Positions 20,352 through 31,671 of a stretch of 64,000 nucleotides of DNA are shown one piece after another. The first letter of the stretch is position 1. The number at the start of each line of letters is the position of its first letter. A program made the position numbers and the translations under genes. The notes beneath the pieces are model-generated. The model saw only the letters and a list, made by a program, of their open reading frames with translations. It did no database searches and had not been told where the DNA came from. Origin of the DNA: an uncultured Clostridia bacterium (GTDB lineage Bacteria; Bacillota; Clostridia; TANB77; CAG-508). The stretch spans positions 1 through 64,000 of the forward strand of contig CANQJH010000004.1 of assembly GCA_947624195.1 (NCBI GenBank), written 5' to 3'.

Positions 20352-21782
20352 CTAATATACGCACAGATGTAATGTATCTCCATCAAAGATTAATTGTTCA
20401 CTAGAATATTCATCCCAATTTTTGGTTTGAAAATATTGTTGGTATTCTGTTTTATTTGCTTCAATTTCTAGGTTATCATTTAAATAATAATCCATTATAT
20501 GATTTCTTGCATAAACTGTGCAAAGTGCTTTTATAGTAAAACTATTATTTGGGAAATTGCAAAATGTCTGTTTTCGATTTCTATCATAATATATAGATAT
20601 CTTGTTTATTTTAATTCCATTTTCTTCTTCATAATTTCTCACATCTGTTACTATATTTTGAAGATATTCTTTTTCTAGTTTATTAGAAATGTTTATCATC
20701 ACTCCATTGCTTATATAATCAAAACCATTTACTACAAAAATAGCGATGGTTATTAATGCAATAATTATTTTATTGTTTAATCTTTTTCCTAGCATAATTA
20801 CTGATATGCCAATAATTGATCCTACCGCTGGAATGGTTCTTGCTGCTAACCCCAATGTCATTTCTTTAATAAACGTTGATGGAACTGAACAAGACAAAAT
20901 TGCTACTAAAACAACAAAAAGGTATTTTAACATATATTTGAAATCTTTTTTTATTAGTAAAATAAATGCGGATAATATCATTACAATAATTATAAAATAA
21001 TTTGGGTATAAGTTCCAGTTTCGTTCTAGTATAAAATTTGTAATAAATAAAAGGCTATATTTGCACCAAATACCTATATCTCTTCCGCTTGCATAACCTA
21101 ATACGTAGCTATATAATTTAATCATAACCAATGTTACCACAACTGCAATTATGCATGTTAAACACATCCAAGCTAATTGCTTTATTTTTTCTTTAAAAGT
21201 TTTATTTTCAAATACAATAAACAAAGTAGATATTGTTATGTAAACATTAATTATTCCTTGATAGCATAGTGCTGCTAGAGGCACCATTAAAATCGGCAAG
21301 AGCTTTTTGTTATCTACGATAAGCATTTTAGCTGATAGTACACAAAATAGCGTACCTAAGCAAATAATTCCACTTTCCACATATGCTAAATGCTCTATTG
21401 ATAATGGATTAAAGATTATTAAATATGCCCCAATAAGCATTATGCATTTATTAAATATATCTTTTTCCTCTTTTGTAAATACTTTGTATATAACATAAAC
21501 TGAAGAAGATAAGCAAACAATAGAGAATATTCCCATAAAAACAGCTACCACTTTCAAAGGAATATTTAATAAATAACTGAAGTATAGTACTAATGCAGAT
21601 ATAATTCTACTTTCTTCAAAATATTTTAAGCAATTATATCCTTTTTCAACTAGCATTACATATGTATCTGGAACTGTATGAAATTTCAAAAAATTGAAAC
21701 ATAAAATAATACTAAATATTAATATTATTGAATAAATTAATAAGTTTTCCTTTTTTATTTTTTCTCTTTTTATCAATTTCAT
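20352..21782 (-). CDS. multi-pass membrane protein, GtrII-like glucosyltransferase family
   Basis: 476 aa, about 10 hydrophobic segments, layout resembles GtrII proteins; compare 29298-30566. Confidence 0.55.
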   Translation of the reverse strand: MKLIKREKIKKENLLIYSIILIFSIILCFNFLKFHTVPDTYVMLVEKGYNCLKYFEESRIISALVLYFSYLLNIPLKVVAVFMGIFSIVCLSSSVYVIYKVFTKEEKDIFNKCIMLIGAYLIIFNPLSIEHLAYVESGIICLGTLFCVLSAKMLIVDNKKLLPILMVPLAALCYQGIINVYITISTLFIVFENKTFKEKIKQLAWMCLTCIIAVVVTLVMIKLYSYVLGYASGRDIGIWCKYSLLFITNFILERNWNLYPNYFIIIVMILSAFILLIKKDFKYMLKYLFVVLVAILSCSVPSTFIKEMTLGLAARTIPAVGSIIGISVIMLGKRLNNKIIIALITIAIFVVNGFDYISNGVMINISNKLEKEYLQNIVTDVRNYEEENGIKINKISIYYDRNRKQTFCNFPNNSFTIKALCTVYARNHIMDYYLNDNLEIEANKTEYQQYFQTKNWDEYSSEQLIFDGDTLHLCVY

Positions 21783-21800
21783 AAGTTCCCCTATCGTAAT

Positions 21801-24800
21801 CTATACTACATACTTTTTAATAACAAATGCTCCTGCACCTATTATGAATATTGTTCCTGCAATTAAAGCTATATATGTTGGTGATAATCCCGTTACTATT
21901 GTTAGTATTACTGGTGCATCATCTATATCATCCTCTTGTGGCTTCTTATTGTTTGGTGTTGAGTCTATATCTGGTGAATCACTTGGGTTATCATCTTCAC
22001 TTATTTCGGCTACGTTTGTTTTTAAGTTCAAGTTATCTTCGCCATTTATCCATGTTAACACTACTTCTACTGTTGCTGATTCTCCTGGTTGTAATAATGT
22101 GTCTTTTAATTGGTCTGTTACTATTTTGTTATCTTCTTCTCTCCACTTTGGATTGTCTGCTTGGTTGAACATTAGTCCATCTGGTATATAATCTGATATC
22201 TCTGTTGCGTATCCCTCTATCTCTCCCTCGTTTGTTATTCTTATTTGATATCTAAATTTTACTATTGTGTTTTCTATTCTCTTTTTATTTAATTCAACCT
22301 TTACTGCTGGCTCTGGATCTTGCTCTGCATAATGTCCTGTGTCCATTTCTTTTTGTACACCATCTTCGATAAGGATTACTTGGCTTACCCATTTTCTTAA
22401 TGCTAAATCAAAGTATTTTACATATACATGTTCTACATCTTGATCATCATCTTCTTCTTGCCAATCATCTGGTGTAGAATCTATATCCTCTACTGGTTTG
22501 CCATTTTCATCTGTATCGTCACTTATCTCCGCATGGTTTGTCAATATTCTGTCAGATGTGTTTGGCTCTGTTACTAAAAATGCTATTTGTACATCTTTGT
22601 AATCTGGTCCATCCATTGTTTCTGCATCATATGCTTTTAACAAGAACTCGCCTGGTTCGCTTTCATTATCTTTTGATAGATAATTTGTGCGTATACTTAC
22701 TGCCTTACTTACATCTGTTGTTATATTGCCAGCTTCATCATACATTACCCAACCGTATTTCTCATTTATCTCATTGTCTGGAATATACTGCAATCCATCT
22801 GGTATATCATCTTTTATTTCAGATGCATAACCTGATTTGGTTCCCTCATTGTATATCCTAATTGTATAAATTACTATATCATTGTTTGCTACTCTTACTG
22901 GGTCTTTTGTATGCTTGTATTCCATATCTGTTATTTCTTTTCCATCTACTACAGTGCCATATTTTGAAGCATCTACTTGTGGTATTCTTGAATCGATCGC
23001 ATCATCATTTACACCAGTTATAAATTTTCTTAATGCTAAATCAAACCTTTCAACAAATAATTTTTCAAAGTCATCGTCATCTTCTTGTCCCTCATAATAG
23101 TAGTCTTTTTGAGATAAATCATCATCATTGCTGTTCTTACCCTTATAATCTGGTAATTTGTCATCAGTTGGCAATTTGGCTTTTTCTTCATTATCCCTAT
23201 CTGGAATATCATATTCATTCTTGCTTTGTGTTATTTCTGCTATATTAGTCAATCTCTTCAATGATGGAGCAGTTGGTCTTACTCTACATCTAACTTTTAT
23301 ATCTCTATAATCTAAAGTACCTTCACCACTAAATCCTTTTAATAAATTTCCTGTTCCATCTCTACTTTGAGATAGATAGTTTGTTTTTATTGTTCTTCCA
23401 GTTGAATCCGAATTATCGACACTCCATAAATATTGCTTGTTTATTGGATCATTTGGTAAAAACTCTAACTCTGGTGGTAAATGGTCTGTTATTTCTTCTG
23501 CATATCCATCGACTCTTGCTTCATTATATACTCTAATTGTGTATGTTATTATATCATTTACAGATACACTAATTGGTTCTTTGGTATGCTTGTAGTTTGC
23601 CGTCGTTTTTCCATTTAATAGTGGACTTGTATCGACCACTGGAGCTCTATCGTATACATCACCTATTTTTAGTTCAGTATCATTTATAGCTGTTATAAAC
23701 TTTCTCAAAGCTAAGTCGAAAAATGTTCCCGGTAAAACTAAATCTTCATAGTCATCATCATCTTCATAGCCTTTACCTTGTTCTGCTGTGCTAGGTCCAT
23801 AGTTATTTTTATGATCACCTATGTTGTCTGGTTCTGAGTCCCTATCAGAAACATTGTCATTGTTAGAATCGTCCGTAATTTCTGCGACATTTTTTAACTT
23901 TGTATCAGTTGTTTGTGGATTTGCAACTACTTTACACTCTACTTGAACATCTTTATAAGATATTGTATATGTGCCACTTGTTGGATTTTTATTAAATGCC
24001 TTTATTAAATTGCCACTAGCATCTTTTTGCTTTGATAAATATTTTGTTCTAATTATTTGGCTATTATTGCTATCTTCTTCCCATTCATATGTCGTATTTA
24101 TCTGGCTTTGACTTTTAGGCACTAATTGCAAACCATCAGGTAAATAGTCTGTTATCTCTTCTGCATATCCATCTATGTCACCTTCATTGTATATTCTAAT
24201 TGTATAAACTACATTATCTCCTGTATTTACAGATAATACATTTTTATTATGATTTTTATGTGCTGTAGTTCCATCAAATGCTGCGGAGCTTCCTTCTGCT
24301 AATGCTTTTAAACTATCTTGTGTGATATCTGGTGCTCTTGATGGAGTAACATTTTTGCCTGCTATTTGAGTAATAAATTTTCTTAATGCTAAGTCAAATC
24401 TTTCAACAAATACTTTTTCAAAGTCATCATCATCTTCCTGACCCTCATAGTAGTAATTTTTTTGAGATAAGTCATCATCATTGCCGTCATTACCCTTATA
24501 ATTTGGTAAGTTTGCATCAGATGGTAAATTTGCCGTTGCTTTATTGTCTCTATCTGGAATGTTGTATTCATTTTTACTTTGTGTTATTTCTGCTATATTA
24601 GTAAACTTCTTTAATGATGGAGCAGTTGGTCTTACTCTACATCTAACTTTTATATCTTTATAAGCTAAAGTTCCACTACCTTTAAATCCTTTTAATAAAT
24701 TTCCTGTTCCACCGTTACTTTGAGATAAATAGTTTGTTTTTATGGTTCTTCCGGTTGAATCTGAATTATCAACAGTCCATAAATATTGTCTGTTTACTGA

Positions 24801-27794
24801 GTCTTGTGGTAAAAATTCTAATTCAGGTGGTAAATGGTCTGTTATCTCTTCTGCATATCCATCAATTTCTGCTTCGTTGTATACTCTAATTGTATATGTT
24901 ACAACATCATTTACGCTAAGTTTAACTGGTTCTTTGGTATGAAAATAATTGGCTGTTGTTTTTCCTTGAAGAAGTGGACTTGTATCAACTACTGGAGCTC
25001 TGTCGTATACATCACCTGTTTTTAGTTCAGTATCATTTACTGCTGTTATAAACTTTCTTAATGATAAATCAAATGGTTTAACAGTATTTGTGATTGTATA
25101 TCCACTTTCTGCATTTCCTGTCATAGATGAAGTATAGTTACTTGGTACTTCTATTTCTTTTACTGAATAATTAATTAAACGCTTTACTGCTTCATATTTA
25201 TCTAATCCAGTAAAGTCTACGCTCCATCCATTACTAGCATTTAGTTCTAATGTTTTTTTAGGTTCAAATGACTGCCCATCTTTTAATAATTCTACTGTAA
25301 TTGATGTTGGTTTTTTTACACCTTGTGCACCTGCGTCATTCCAAACTTTATGAACTGGAACATGTGTTTTTTCAGGTGTGTAACTATTTGTAATTGTATA
25401 CCCGTCTTCTGCATTTCCTGATATTGATACTTTATAGCCTGATGGTGTATTGGTTTCTTGTACTGTATATGAGATTAAATTATCCTTAGATTCATATTTA
25501 TCTAAGTTTGTAAAGTCTCCGCTCCATCCATTACCACTATTTAGTACTAATGTTTTTTTAGGTTCGAATGACTGTCCGTTTTTTAATAATTCTACTGTTA
25601 CTGAATCTGTCCTTTTTCCATCTTGATTATTTGCATCTGACCATTCTTTATGAACTGGAACATGCGTTTTTTCAGGTGTGTGACTATTTGTAATTGTATA
25701 TCCAGTTTCTGCATTTCCTGATGTTGATACTGTATAGCCTGATGGTGTACTAGTTTCTTGTACTGTATATGAGATTAAACTATTTCCCGAGTCATATTTG
25801 TCCAAATCGCTAAATTTACCGCTCCATCCGTTATTATTATTTAATTCTACTGTCTTTTTAGGTTGAAACGATTGTCCATTTTTTAGTAATTCTACTGTTA
25901 CTGAATCTGGCCTTGTTCCATCTTGATTGTTTGCATCTGACCATACTTTATGAACTGAAACCTGTGTTTTTTCAGGTGTAAATTTATTTGTTATAGTAAA
26001 GCCATCAGCCGCACTTCCTGTTACTGTAGATGTATAGCCATCTGGTACGTTTGTTTCTTTTATTGTATATACAATTAACTGCCCTACATTTTTGTATTTA
26101 TCTAATCCAGTAAATTCACCACTCCAGTTATTACTTTCTCGTAATTCTAACGTTTTTTGCGGTGAAAAAGATTCTCCATCTTTTAATAATTCTACTGTTA
26201 TAGAGTCAGGTTTTGTTGCTCCTGGAGCTCCATCATTTTGCCAAACTTTATTAACTCTTACTTGAGTTTTTTCAGGCGTATAACTATTTGTTATAGTAAA
26301 TTCCGTACTTGCACTTCCAGATACTGCTGCGGTATATCCAGCAGGAGTATTTGTTTCTTTTACTGTATACGCAATTACACTTCCATTTTCATATTTAGCT
26401 AAATTACTAAATGTATATGCCCAATCATTTGCAGCATTTAATGTTGCTGTATTTCCAGTAGGAGAACCATTTTTTACCAATTCTACTGTTATTGATGATG
26501 TTCTTTTGTTATCTTGATTGTTTGCATCTGACCATACTTTTTTAACTTTTATGCTGGTGGTTTGTGGTTGTATAGTTTGTGTATCTTGAGCACTTAGACT
26601 TTTAGAATTTGTATCAATAACTACAACTGGCTGTTGAGTTTGAGTTGTATTAGCATTAGTTGTCCAATAAGTTAATGTTCTTTCATTTGTATTTGCAGAA
26701 ACTTCAATTTTTATGCTTCCAGAAGTTCCAGATGGTAATTGTAGATAAAAATTATTTCCAATTGTAGATTCTATTTTATCTTTAGTTGTACTTCCTGTAT
26801 ATTCAGAACCATTTTCTTTTACTATTTTTAGGTTGCTTGCATTAGTTATTTCGCTTGATCCGTTGTATATTCTCGCATTAAAGTTGCTATAATTTGTTGC
26901 TTCTAGTTTATATGGTCCAATTCTTACATACGTATCAGTATATGCTACTGTTGCATTTTTTGTAAAAACAAATTTTGATCCAGCTTGCTCATAATTATAT
27001 CTAGTTTGGTTATCTGGTTCAGTAATTAGATAATCATATAGCGCTCTAAGTGGATTTTCCATTTCTCTACTAAAATATTTACTTTCAATTGAAGTTCCAG
27101 TTTCTCCATTACTGTTAGCTACATATATTGTTAGATTCTGTGATGGCTTTTTTCCACCAGTTATATACCAAATTGCAGTTTGTTGTATGGCTTCTATAAT
27201 ATCCTTAAAATACTCTTCTGCCTTATTATTATCACTTAAGCTATTTGCTTCCTTTATTGCATCTATAATCTCAGATTTAGTATAATCAGCTTCTGCTTTT
27301 GTTAATAATTCATTAACCGAATTTTCATTCTCTGGTATACATATATTATCTAATAACCACATTAATTTGTTGTAATTAGTGTTAGTTGGTAAAACTTTAT
27401 TAAAAGTATCACCTATGCTAGAATAGTTTCTCATATTAAAGTAGTTACTATAAGTTACAGCTGTTGAAACAGAGCTTGAACCATCTCCTGTTCCAAACCC
27501 TAAATTATTTTTCAAACAATAAATTACTTCATTTTCCGTTCCGTTTTTCTGTGTTGCACTACTTCCCGTTCCATTTACTTCAATAATTTTAATAATTGGG
27601 ATTTTATTGTTTTCACTACTTTGACCTGAAGTATAAAATCCACTTGGTCTACCATTTCTGCTACTTTGTCCAGATTTTAGGTATAAACTTAAATATTTGG
27701 TTCCCGTGGTTCCATAACTGTTGATATTCATAAACGCTAATGTCATCAAAATTGTGAAAACACTTATAAGTAAACACCTAGTTATTTTTTTCAT
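21801..27794 (-). CDS. giant cell-surface adhesin: signal peptide, thioester (TQXA-like) domain, five Cna_B modules, five FDLALRKFI (DUF11-like) modules, C-terminal TM
   Basis: 1997 aa; IYCLKNN...IQQTAIWYITGG; repeated KxVxKxWxDANNQDGxRxDSVTVELLKNGQSF; repeated FDLALRKFIT...YTIRVYNEAExDGYAEEITDHLPPELEFLP; C-terminal YIALIAGTIFIIGAGAFVIKKYVV. Confidence 0.9.
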   Translation of the reverse strand: MKKITRCLLISVFTILMTLAFMNINSYGTTGTKYLSLYLKSGQSSRNGRPSGFYTSGQSSENNKIPIIKIIEVNGTGSSATQKNGTENEVIYCLKNNLGFGTGDGSSSVSTAVTYSNYFNMRNYSSIGDTFNKVLPTNTNYNKLMWLLDNICIPENENSVNELLTKAEADYTKSEIIDAIKEANSLSDNNKAEEYFKDIIEAIQQTAIWYITGGKKPSQNLTIYVANSNGETGTSIESKYFSREMENPLRALYDYLITEPDNQTRYNYEQAGSKFVFTKNATVAYTDTYVRIGPYKLEATNYSNFNARIYNGSSEITNASNLKIVKENGSEYTGSTTKDKIESTIGNNFYLQLPSGTSGSIKIEVSANTNERTLTYWTTNANTTQTQQPVVVIDTNSKSLSAQDTQTIQPQTTSIKVKKVWSDANNQDNKRTSSITVELVKNGSPTGNTATLNAANDWAYTFSNLAKYENGSVIAYTVKETNTPAGYTAAVSGSASTEFTITNSYTPEKTQVRVNKVWQNDGAPGATKPDSITVELLKDGESFSPQKTLELRESNNWSGEFTGLDKYKNVGQLIVYTIKETNVPDGYTSTVTGSAADGFTITNKFTPEKTQVSVHKVWSDANNQDGTRPDSVTVELLKNGQSFQPKKTVELNNNNGWSGKFSDLDKYDSGNSLISYTVQETSTPSGYTVSTSGNAETGYTITNSHTPEKTHVPVHKEWSDANNQDGKRTDSVTVELLKNGQSFEPKKTLVLNSGNGWSGDFTNLDKYESKDNLISYTVQETNTPSGYKVSISGNAEDGYTITNSYTPEKTHVPVHKVWNDAGAQGVKKPTSITVELLKDGQSFEPKKTLELNASNGWSVDFTGLDKYEAVKRLINYSVKEIEVPSNYTSSMTGNAESGYTITNTVKPFDLSLRKFITAVNDTELKTGDVYDRAPVVDTSPLLQGKTTANYFHTKEPVKLSVNDVVTYTIRVYNEAEIDGYAEEITDHLPPELEFLPQDSVNRQYLWTVDNSDSTGRTIKTNYLSQSNGGTGNLLKGFKGSGTLAYKDIKVRCRVRPTAPSLKKFTNIAEITQSKNEYNIPDRDNKATANLPSDANLPNYKGNDGNDDDLSQKNYYYEGQEDDDDFEKVFVERFDLALRKFITQIAGKNVTPSRAPDITQDSLKALAEGSSAAFDGTTAHKNHNKNVLSVNTGDNVVYTIRIYNEGDIDGYAEEITDYLPDGLQLVPKSQSQINTTYEWEEDSNNSQIIRTKYLSKQKDASGNLIKAFNKNPTSGTYTISYKDVQVECKVVANPQTTDTKLKNVAEITDDSNNDNVSDRDSEPDNIGDHKNNYGPSTAEQGKGYEDDDDYEDLVLPGTFFDLALRKFITAINDTELKIGDVYDRAPVVDTSPLLNGKTTANYKHTKEPISVSVNDIITYTIRVYNEARVDGYAEEITDHLPPELEFLPNDPINKQYLWSVDNSDSTGRTIKTNYLSQSRDGTGNLLKGFSGEGTLDYRDIKVRCRVRPTAPSLKRLTNIAEITQSKNEYDIPDRDNEEKAKLPTDDKLPDYKGKNSNDDDLSQKDYYYEGQEDDDDFEKLFVERFDLALRKFITGVNDDAIDSRIPQVDASKYGTVVDGKEITDMEYKHTKDPVRVANNDIVIYTIRIYNEGTKSGYASEIKDDIPDGLQYIPDNEINEKYGWVMYDEAGNITTDVSKAVSIRTNYLSKDNESEPGEFLLKAYDAETMDGPDYKDVQIAFLVTEPNTSDRILTNHAEISDDTDENGKPVEDIDSTPDDWQEEDDDQDVEHVYVKYFDLALRKWVSQVILIEDGVQKEMDTGHYAEQDPEPAVKVELNKKRIENTIVKFRYQIRITNEGEIEGYATEISDYIPDGLMFNQADNPKWREEDNKIVTDQLKDTLLQPGESATVEVVLTWINGEDNLNLKTNVAEISEDDNPSDSPDIDSTPNNKKPQEDDIDDAPVILTIVTGLSPTYIALIAGTIFIIGAGAFVIKKYVV
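25080..26560 (-). repeat. five Cna_B-type modules, ~300-bp spacing
   Basis: TTTTTTCAGGTGT-type module boundaries recur at about 25370, 25670, 25970, 26270. Confidence 0.85.
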
Positions 27795-27927
27795 TTTATT
27801 TTTCCTCTTTATACTATTATTTATTTAAACTTTATCAATCTTATTTTATTACAAAAGAATATTTTTTACAACAATTTTATTGATTTTATTTTATCATTTT
27901 TTGTAAATTTTAGTTTTTTGTTGAATG

Positions 27928-28938
27928 TTATCCTTTTATTGCTAATTTTATTTTATTATCAGTTACGTCTAATCTTGCAAAACCGCCAATTGGAAAGGTT
28001 ATAATTGGTGTTGTATGACCAAAGTCAACTCCTGCAATAATAGGAATTTTAGTTAATTCTGGTTTGTTCTTTATCATTTTAGTCCATTTTTCTTTTGTCA
28101 TATTGCAATTTTTTTGTTCTCTTCCGATTACTAGTCCTTTTACTGTTTTAAATTCTGGCAAATGAATTAAAGATTGTAGGTTTCTATCAAATTCAACCAA
28201 AAAATGCTTATCAGCCATACCATCATCTTCAAGAAATAAAATTTTATTTTTGATATCAGGCATGTACTCTGTGCCTTGTAATAAATTTAAAGTACAAAGG
28301 TTTCCACCAACAATCTCTCCTTCAGCTGAGCCTTCATTTATTACAAACATGCCATCATTTTTGATAAATTCTCTATTTTCTTGATCTTTGAACCACGCGT
28401 CATCACTCCACTCAGAAGACGAGTTTATTTCTATCTCTTTATCTTCAAAAAACATTTTTTTGAAATAATCAAGTTCATAATCAAAGCCTTTAAGCATACC
28501 AAAGCTAGAATAATGCGGACCATAGTATGTAACTAAACCAGTTTTGGCATATATAGAATCTAATAATGCCGTAATATCTGAATATCCACAAAAGATTTTA
28601 GGATTTTGTTTTATTAAATCATAGTCTATATAATCTAATATCTGGTTTGAATTATAGCCGCCAATTACGGTTAAGATAGCCTTGACGTTTTTATCTCTAA
28701 ATGCTTCATTTAAGTCCTCTACTCTATGTTCTACACTAGCAGCCACATAATCTTCATCCGCTTCATTAACATACTTTCCGAAAGTTACTTTTAACCCTAA
28801 CTTCTCTAGCCTCTCTGTTGCTAGCTTTTTGCTGTCTTCACCTATTATCGCCATACTTCTTGATGGTGCAATGATTCTAACTTCATCACCTAATTTTAAT
28901 TTACTTGGTATCATAAAATACTCCTTCCTAGTATTCAT
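27928..28938 (-). CDS. LD-carboxypeptidase family (peptidase S66 / MccF-like)
   Basis: IPSKLKLGDEVRIIAPSRS, GGYNSNQILDYIDYDLIKQNPKIFCGYSDITAL, GGNLCTLNLLQGTEYMPDIKNKILFLED. Confidence 0.9.
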   Translation of the reverse strand: MNTRKEYFMIPSKLKLGDEVRIIAPSRSMAIIGEDSKKLATERLEKLGLKVTFGKYVNEADEDYVAASVEHRVEDLNEAFRDKNVKAILTVIGGYNSNQILDYIDYDLIKQNPKIFCGYSDITALLDSIYAKTGLVTYYGPHYSSFGMLKGFDYELDYFKKMFFEDKEIEINSSSEWSDDAWFKDQENREFIKNDGMFVINEGSAEGEIVGGNLCTLNLLQGTEYMPDIKNKILFLEDDGMADKHFLVEFDRNLQSLIHLPEFKTVKGLVIGREQKNCNMTKEKWTKMIKNKPELTKIPIIAGVDFGHTTPIITFPIGGFARLDVTDNKIKLAIKG

Positions 28939-28987
28939 ACTATCATACTTTATTTATTTTATCATAATTTTGATTTTGCTTAATTTT

Positions 28988-30566
28988 CTAATATCCAATT
29001 TTTATTACAGCAATTCCGTCAATTATTTTGATAGAATTCTCACTTGGAAAAATCTCCATGTCATAAAATTCTTGACTAAATGCGATATTTTCATATGTTT
29101 CGCTTGTGTAAATATTTCTACCTATTCCTAAATTATCTTGTAAAAATATTTGCCATGTCCATTTATATATATTACTAACATCAAAATATGTCAATTTTAA
29201 AAGTCTTGGATTTTGTATACTAAAGTTCATTTTGCCAATAATGCAAATTGGTGTTTCGTTTGTAATTTCATCTGTATTTTCAATTCTTTCTATAATCCTA
29301 TTTCCGTACTGCTGACATTTGTTTATTAAATAGATTTGTTGCCACATATGTTGCATTATCTGTTAAAATAAATGTCCATATAGAAATTAATATAATTAAA
29401 ATAGATAATACATTTATTTTATCCAATTTTACCAATTCAATTTGTTTTAATAATAGAATAATCGGTAAATACAACCCGGTTGCCATTAACAAGTTCAACT
29501 CTTTTCCCTGAGCAATTATTTCTATAATACATGTAAAAATAGGAAACATCAATATCACAATAATCATAAATATTAATTTACAAGGCGTCTTGTAAATTTT
29601 GTTATTTATTATTAACGTTATAAAATTAATCACAATAAGCAATAATAAAATTACATTAAATATATGTCTAAAAGTAAATTTAGAACTTTCGATTATTGAA
29701 TTGGTAAAGTAAAAATTATAAAAAGTAACATATGTATTTTTTATTGAAGGCAATAAATTTTTTAAAGTTTCAAGACTTAGAACTTTGTTTCCACCATTAT
29801 AGTCTGTAATACTTAAGTTTAAAATTTTAACTATAATATTAAATAAAATATAGTAAATAATTATTCCAACAATTAGAGTTACAATATTAAGTAGAATTTT
29901 TTTGATTATATCTTTAAATTTAAGTTCTTTTTCAGTGCATGTATTAATTAAAAATACTATTGCAAGTAATGTTACGATTACACATAAATAAGCTTGATAA
30001 AAACCTAAAGTCAGAATTATGCAAATTACAGACAATATAGTATTTTTTATGTTTGTTTCTTTGTTTAAAAAATAAACAGACATTACTGCAAATAATAATG
30101 CCAAAGTGTAACTATCTGCGGTATAAGCATACATAAGGGTAAGAGAAAAAGTAGGAGTAACAACCATTAAAATGCCCATCAAAATCTTTACGTAATTTTT
30201 CTTCACTTTAAGCACATCTGTTAATATTAGATTAGAAAAAGCTACAATAGCTATTGAGATAAAGGAGGTTAGCGCAGATGATACAACAGTGCCTCTTAGT
30301 AAGTCTATAAAAGGAATAAAGAATCTACCAAGAGATATCTCCCACCCTTTAGCTAAAAAAGAGCCATAATGCCAGTATCCATCATACGCTAAAAGTTCAT
30401 GAGAATATAAAGTAAAATGCACCATAAGTCCAATTATAAATGTTGTAAAAAATACAATTTTTCTGTCGCGGTTAAACCATTTATTTGTTTTTTCTAAAAA
30501 ATTATCTATCATAAAATTACCATATCTCCTACTGTGTATATTATATAATATAATGTTTTTTGTCAA
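28988..30566 (-). pseudogene. GtrII-like membrane protein interrupted by a frameshift near the 3' end
   Basis: ORF 30566..29298 ends ...ATYVATNLFNKQM|SAVRK*; removing one nt at 29315 continues as QQYGNRIIERIENTDEITNETPICIIGK... in the overlapping ORF 29356..28988. Confidence 0.7.
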
Positions 30567-30596
30567 TAACTTTAGGACTTAAAAACACTTAAATTT

Positions 30597-31535
30597 TCAA
30601 AGTCTATTAATAAATTTCTTTTTTACTTCATAAGAAGAGTGAACGTAAATAGAAAGTGTAATTCCTATATTAGCATGTCCTAATACTTCACTTAATGATT
30701 TTACATCCATTCCTACCCTGATACACCTAGTTGCAAATGTATGTCTAAGACAGTGATATTTTTTATATTTTATTCTACATGCAGATAATATTTGCCTATA
30801 TGAATATCTATACACTAACGGCTCAGTGTATTTGTCTTTCTGCCCAGTCAGTATATAGCTATCCTTAGGATACATTTTGCTTGCACTTTTTAAGTTGGGT
30901 ATTATTAATTTCGAAATTGGGACTTTCCTCTTAGATTTAAGAGTTTTAGGACTTGTAACAATTGTTTTTGATTTTTCATTAGTACTATACAGTCTTTGTA
31001 CTGTTCTTTGAACATAAATTAATTGATTATCAAAATCTATATCTGACCATTTAAGTCCGCATACTTCACCTATTCTAAGTCCAGAATACAGACTTATTAA
31101 CATACCGAGATTTTTAAGCGTATTATATTCTAGCAAATATTTTGTTAGTCGGTTTCTTTCTCTCTCAGTAAAAACTTCTATCTCTGTACTTTCAATTTTA
31201 GAACTTGATATTAGGTCTAATTCGATTTGAAAATCTTTAAATTTTTTCCTTAGAAACCTTAAAATCGTTTTAAGTCTTATAACTAATTCATTTACATTTT
31301 GTCTGTCTCCTAATAAATTATCTCTCTTACTTTTTATATAACTATTAAAATCATATTCAATCAAGTCGGCTAATGTCATGCTTCCTAAGTCTTTTTTAAA
31401 ATATTTCTCAATAATGTACTTATAATTATAATATGTTGATTTTTTTACATTATTTTCTTTAAAAGCTAAATATATATCGCATCCTTTCTCAAATGTTATA
31501 TCATCTAAATTAGTCATTTTTTTACTTCCTTTCAT
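30597..31535 (-). CDS. tyrosine recombinase / integrase
   Basis: 312 aa; catalytic motifs SGLRIGEVCGLKW, HCLRHTFATRC, LGHANIGITLSIYVHSS. Confidence 0.92.
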   Translation of the reverse strand: MKGSKKMTNLDDITFEKGCDIYLAFKENNVKKSTYYNYKYIIEKYFKKDLGSMTLADLIEYDFNSYIKSKRDNLLGDRQNVNELVIRLKTILRFLRKKFKDFQIELDLISSSKIESTEIEVFTERERNRLTKYLLEYNTLKNLGMLISLYSGLRIGEVCGLKWSDIDFDNQLIYVQRTVQRLYSTNEKSKTIVTSPKTLKSKRKVPISKLIIPNLKSASKMYPKDSYILTGQKDKYTEPLVYRYSYRQILSACRIKYKKYHCLRHTFATRCIRVGMDVKSLSEVLGHANIGITLSIYVHSSYEVKKKFINRL

Positions 31536-31671
31536 TTTACATTTTATATATATTTATTTTTCCATTATATGATTTTTAAGTTTAATCACCTCCTATTATA
31601 GTAATGTCAAATTATAAACGATTTAACTATCAAAGATATCCTCTATCATCTCCTCTCTATATTAATTGCAA

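Noticed and set aside
22538-25025. Plus- and minus-strand short ORFs inside the adhesin gene
   Set aside because: Alternate-frame shadows of the repeated modules.
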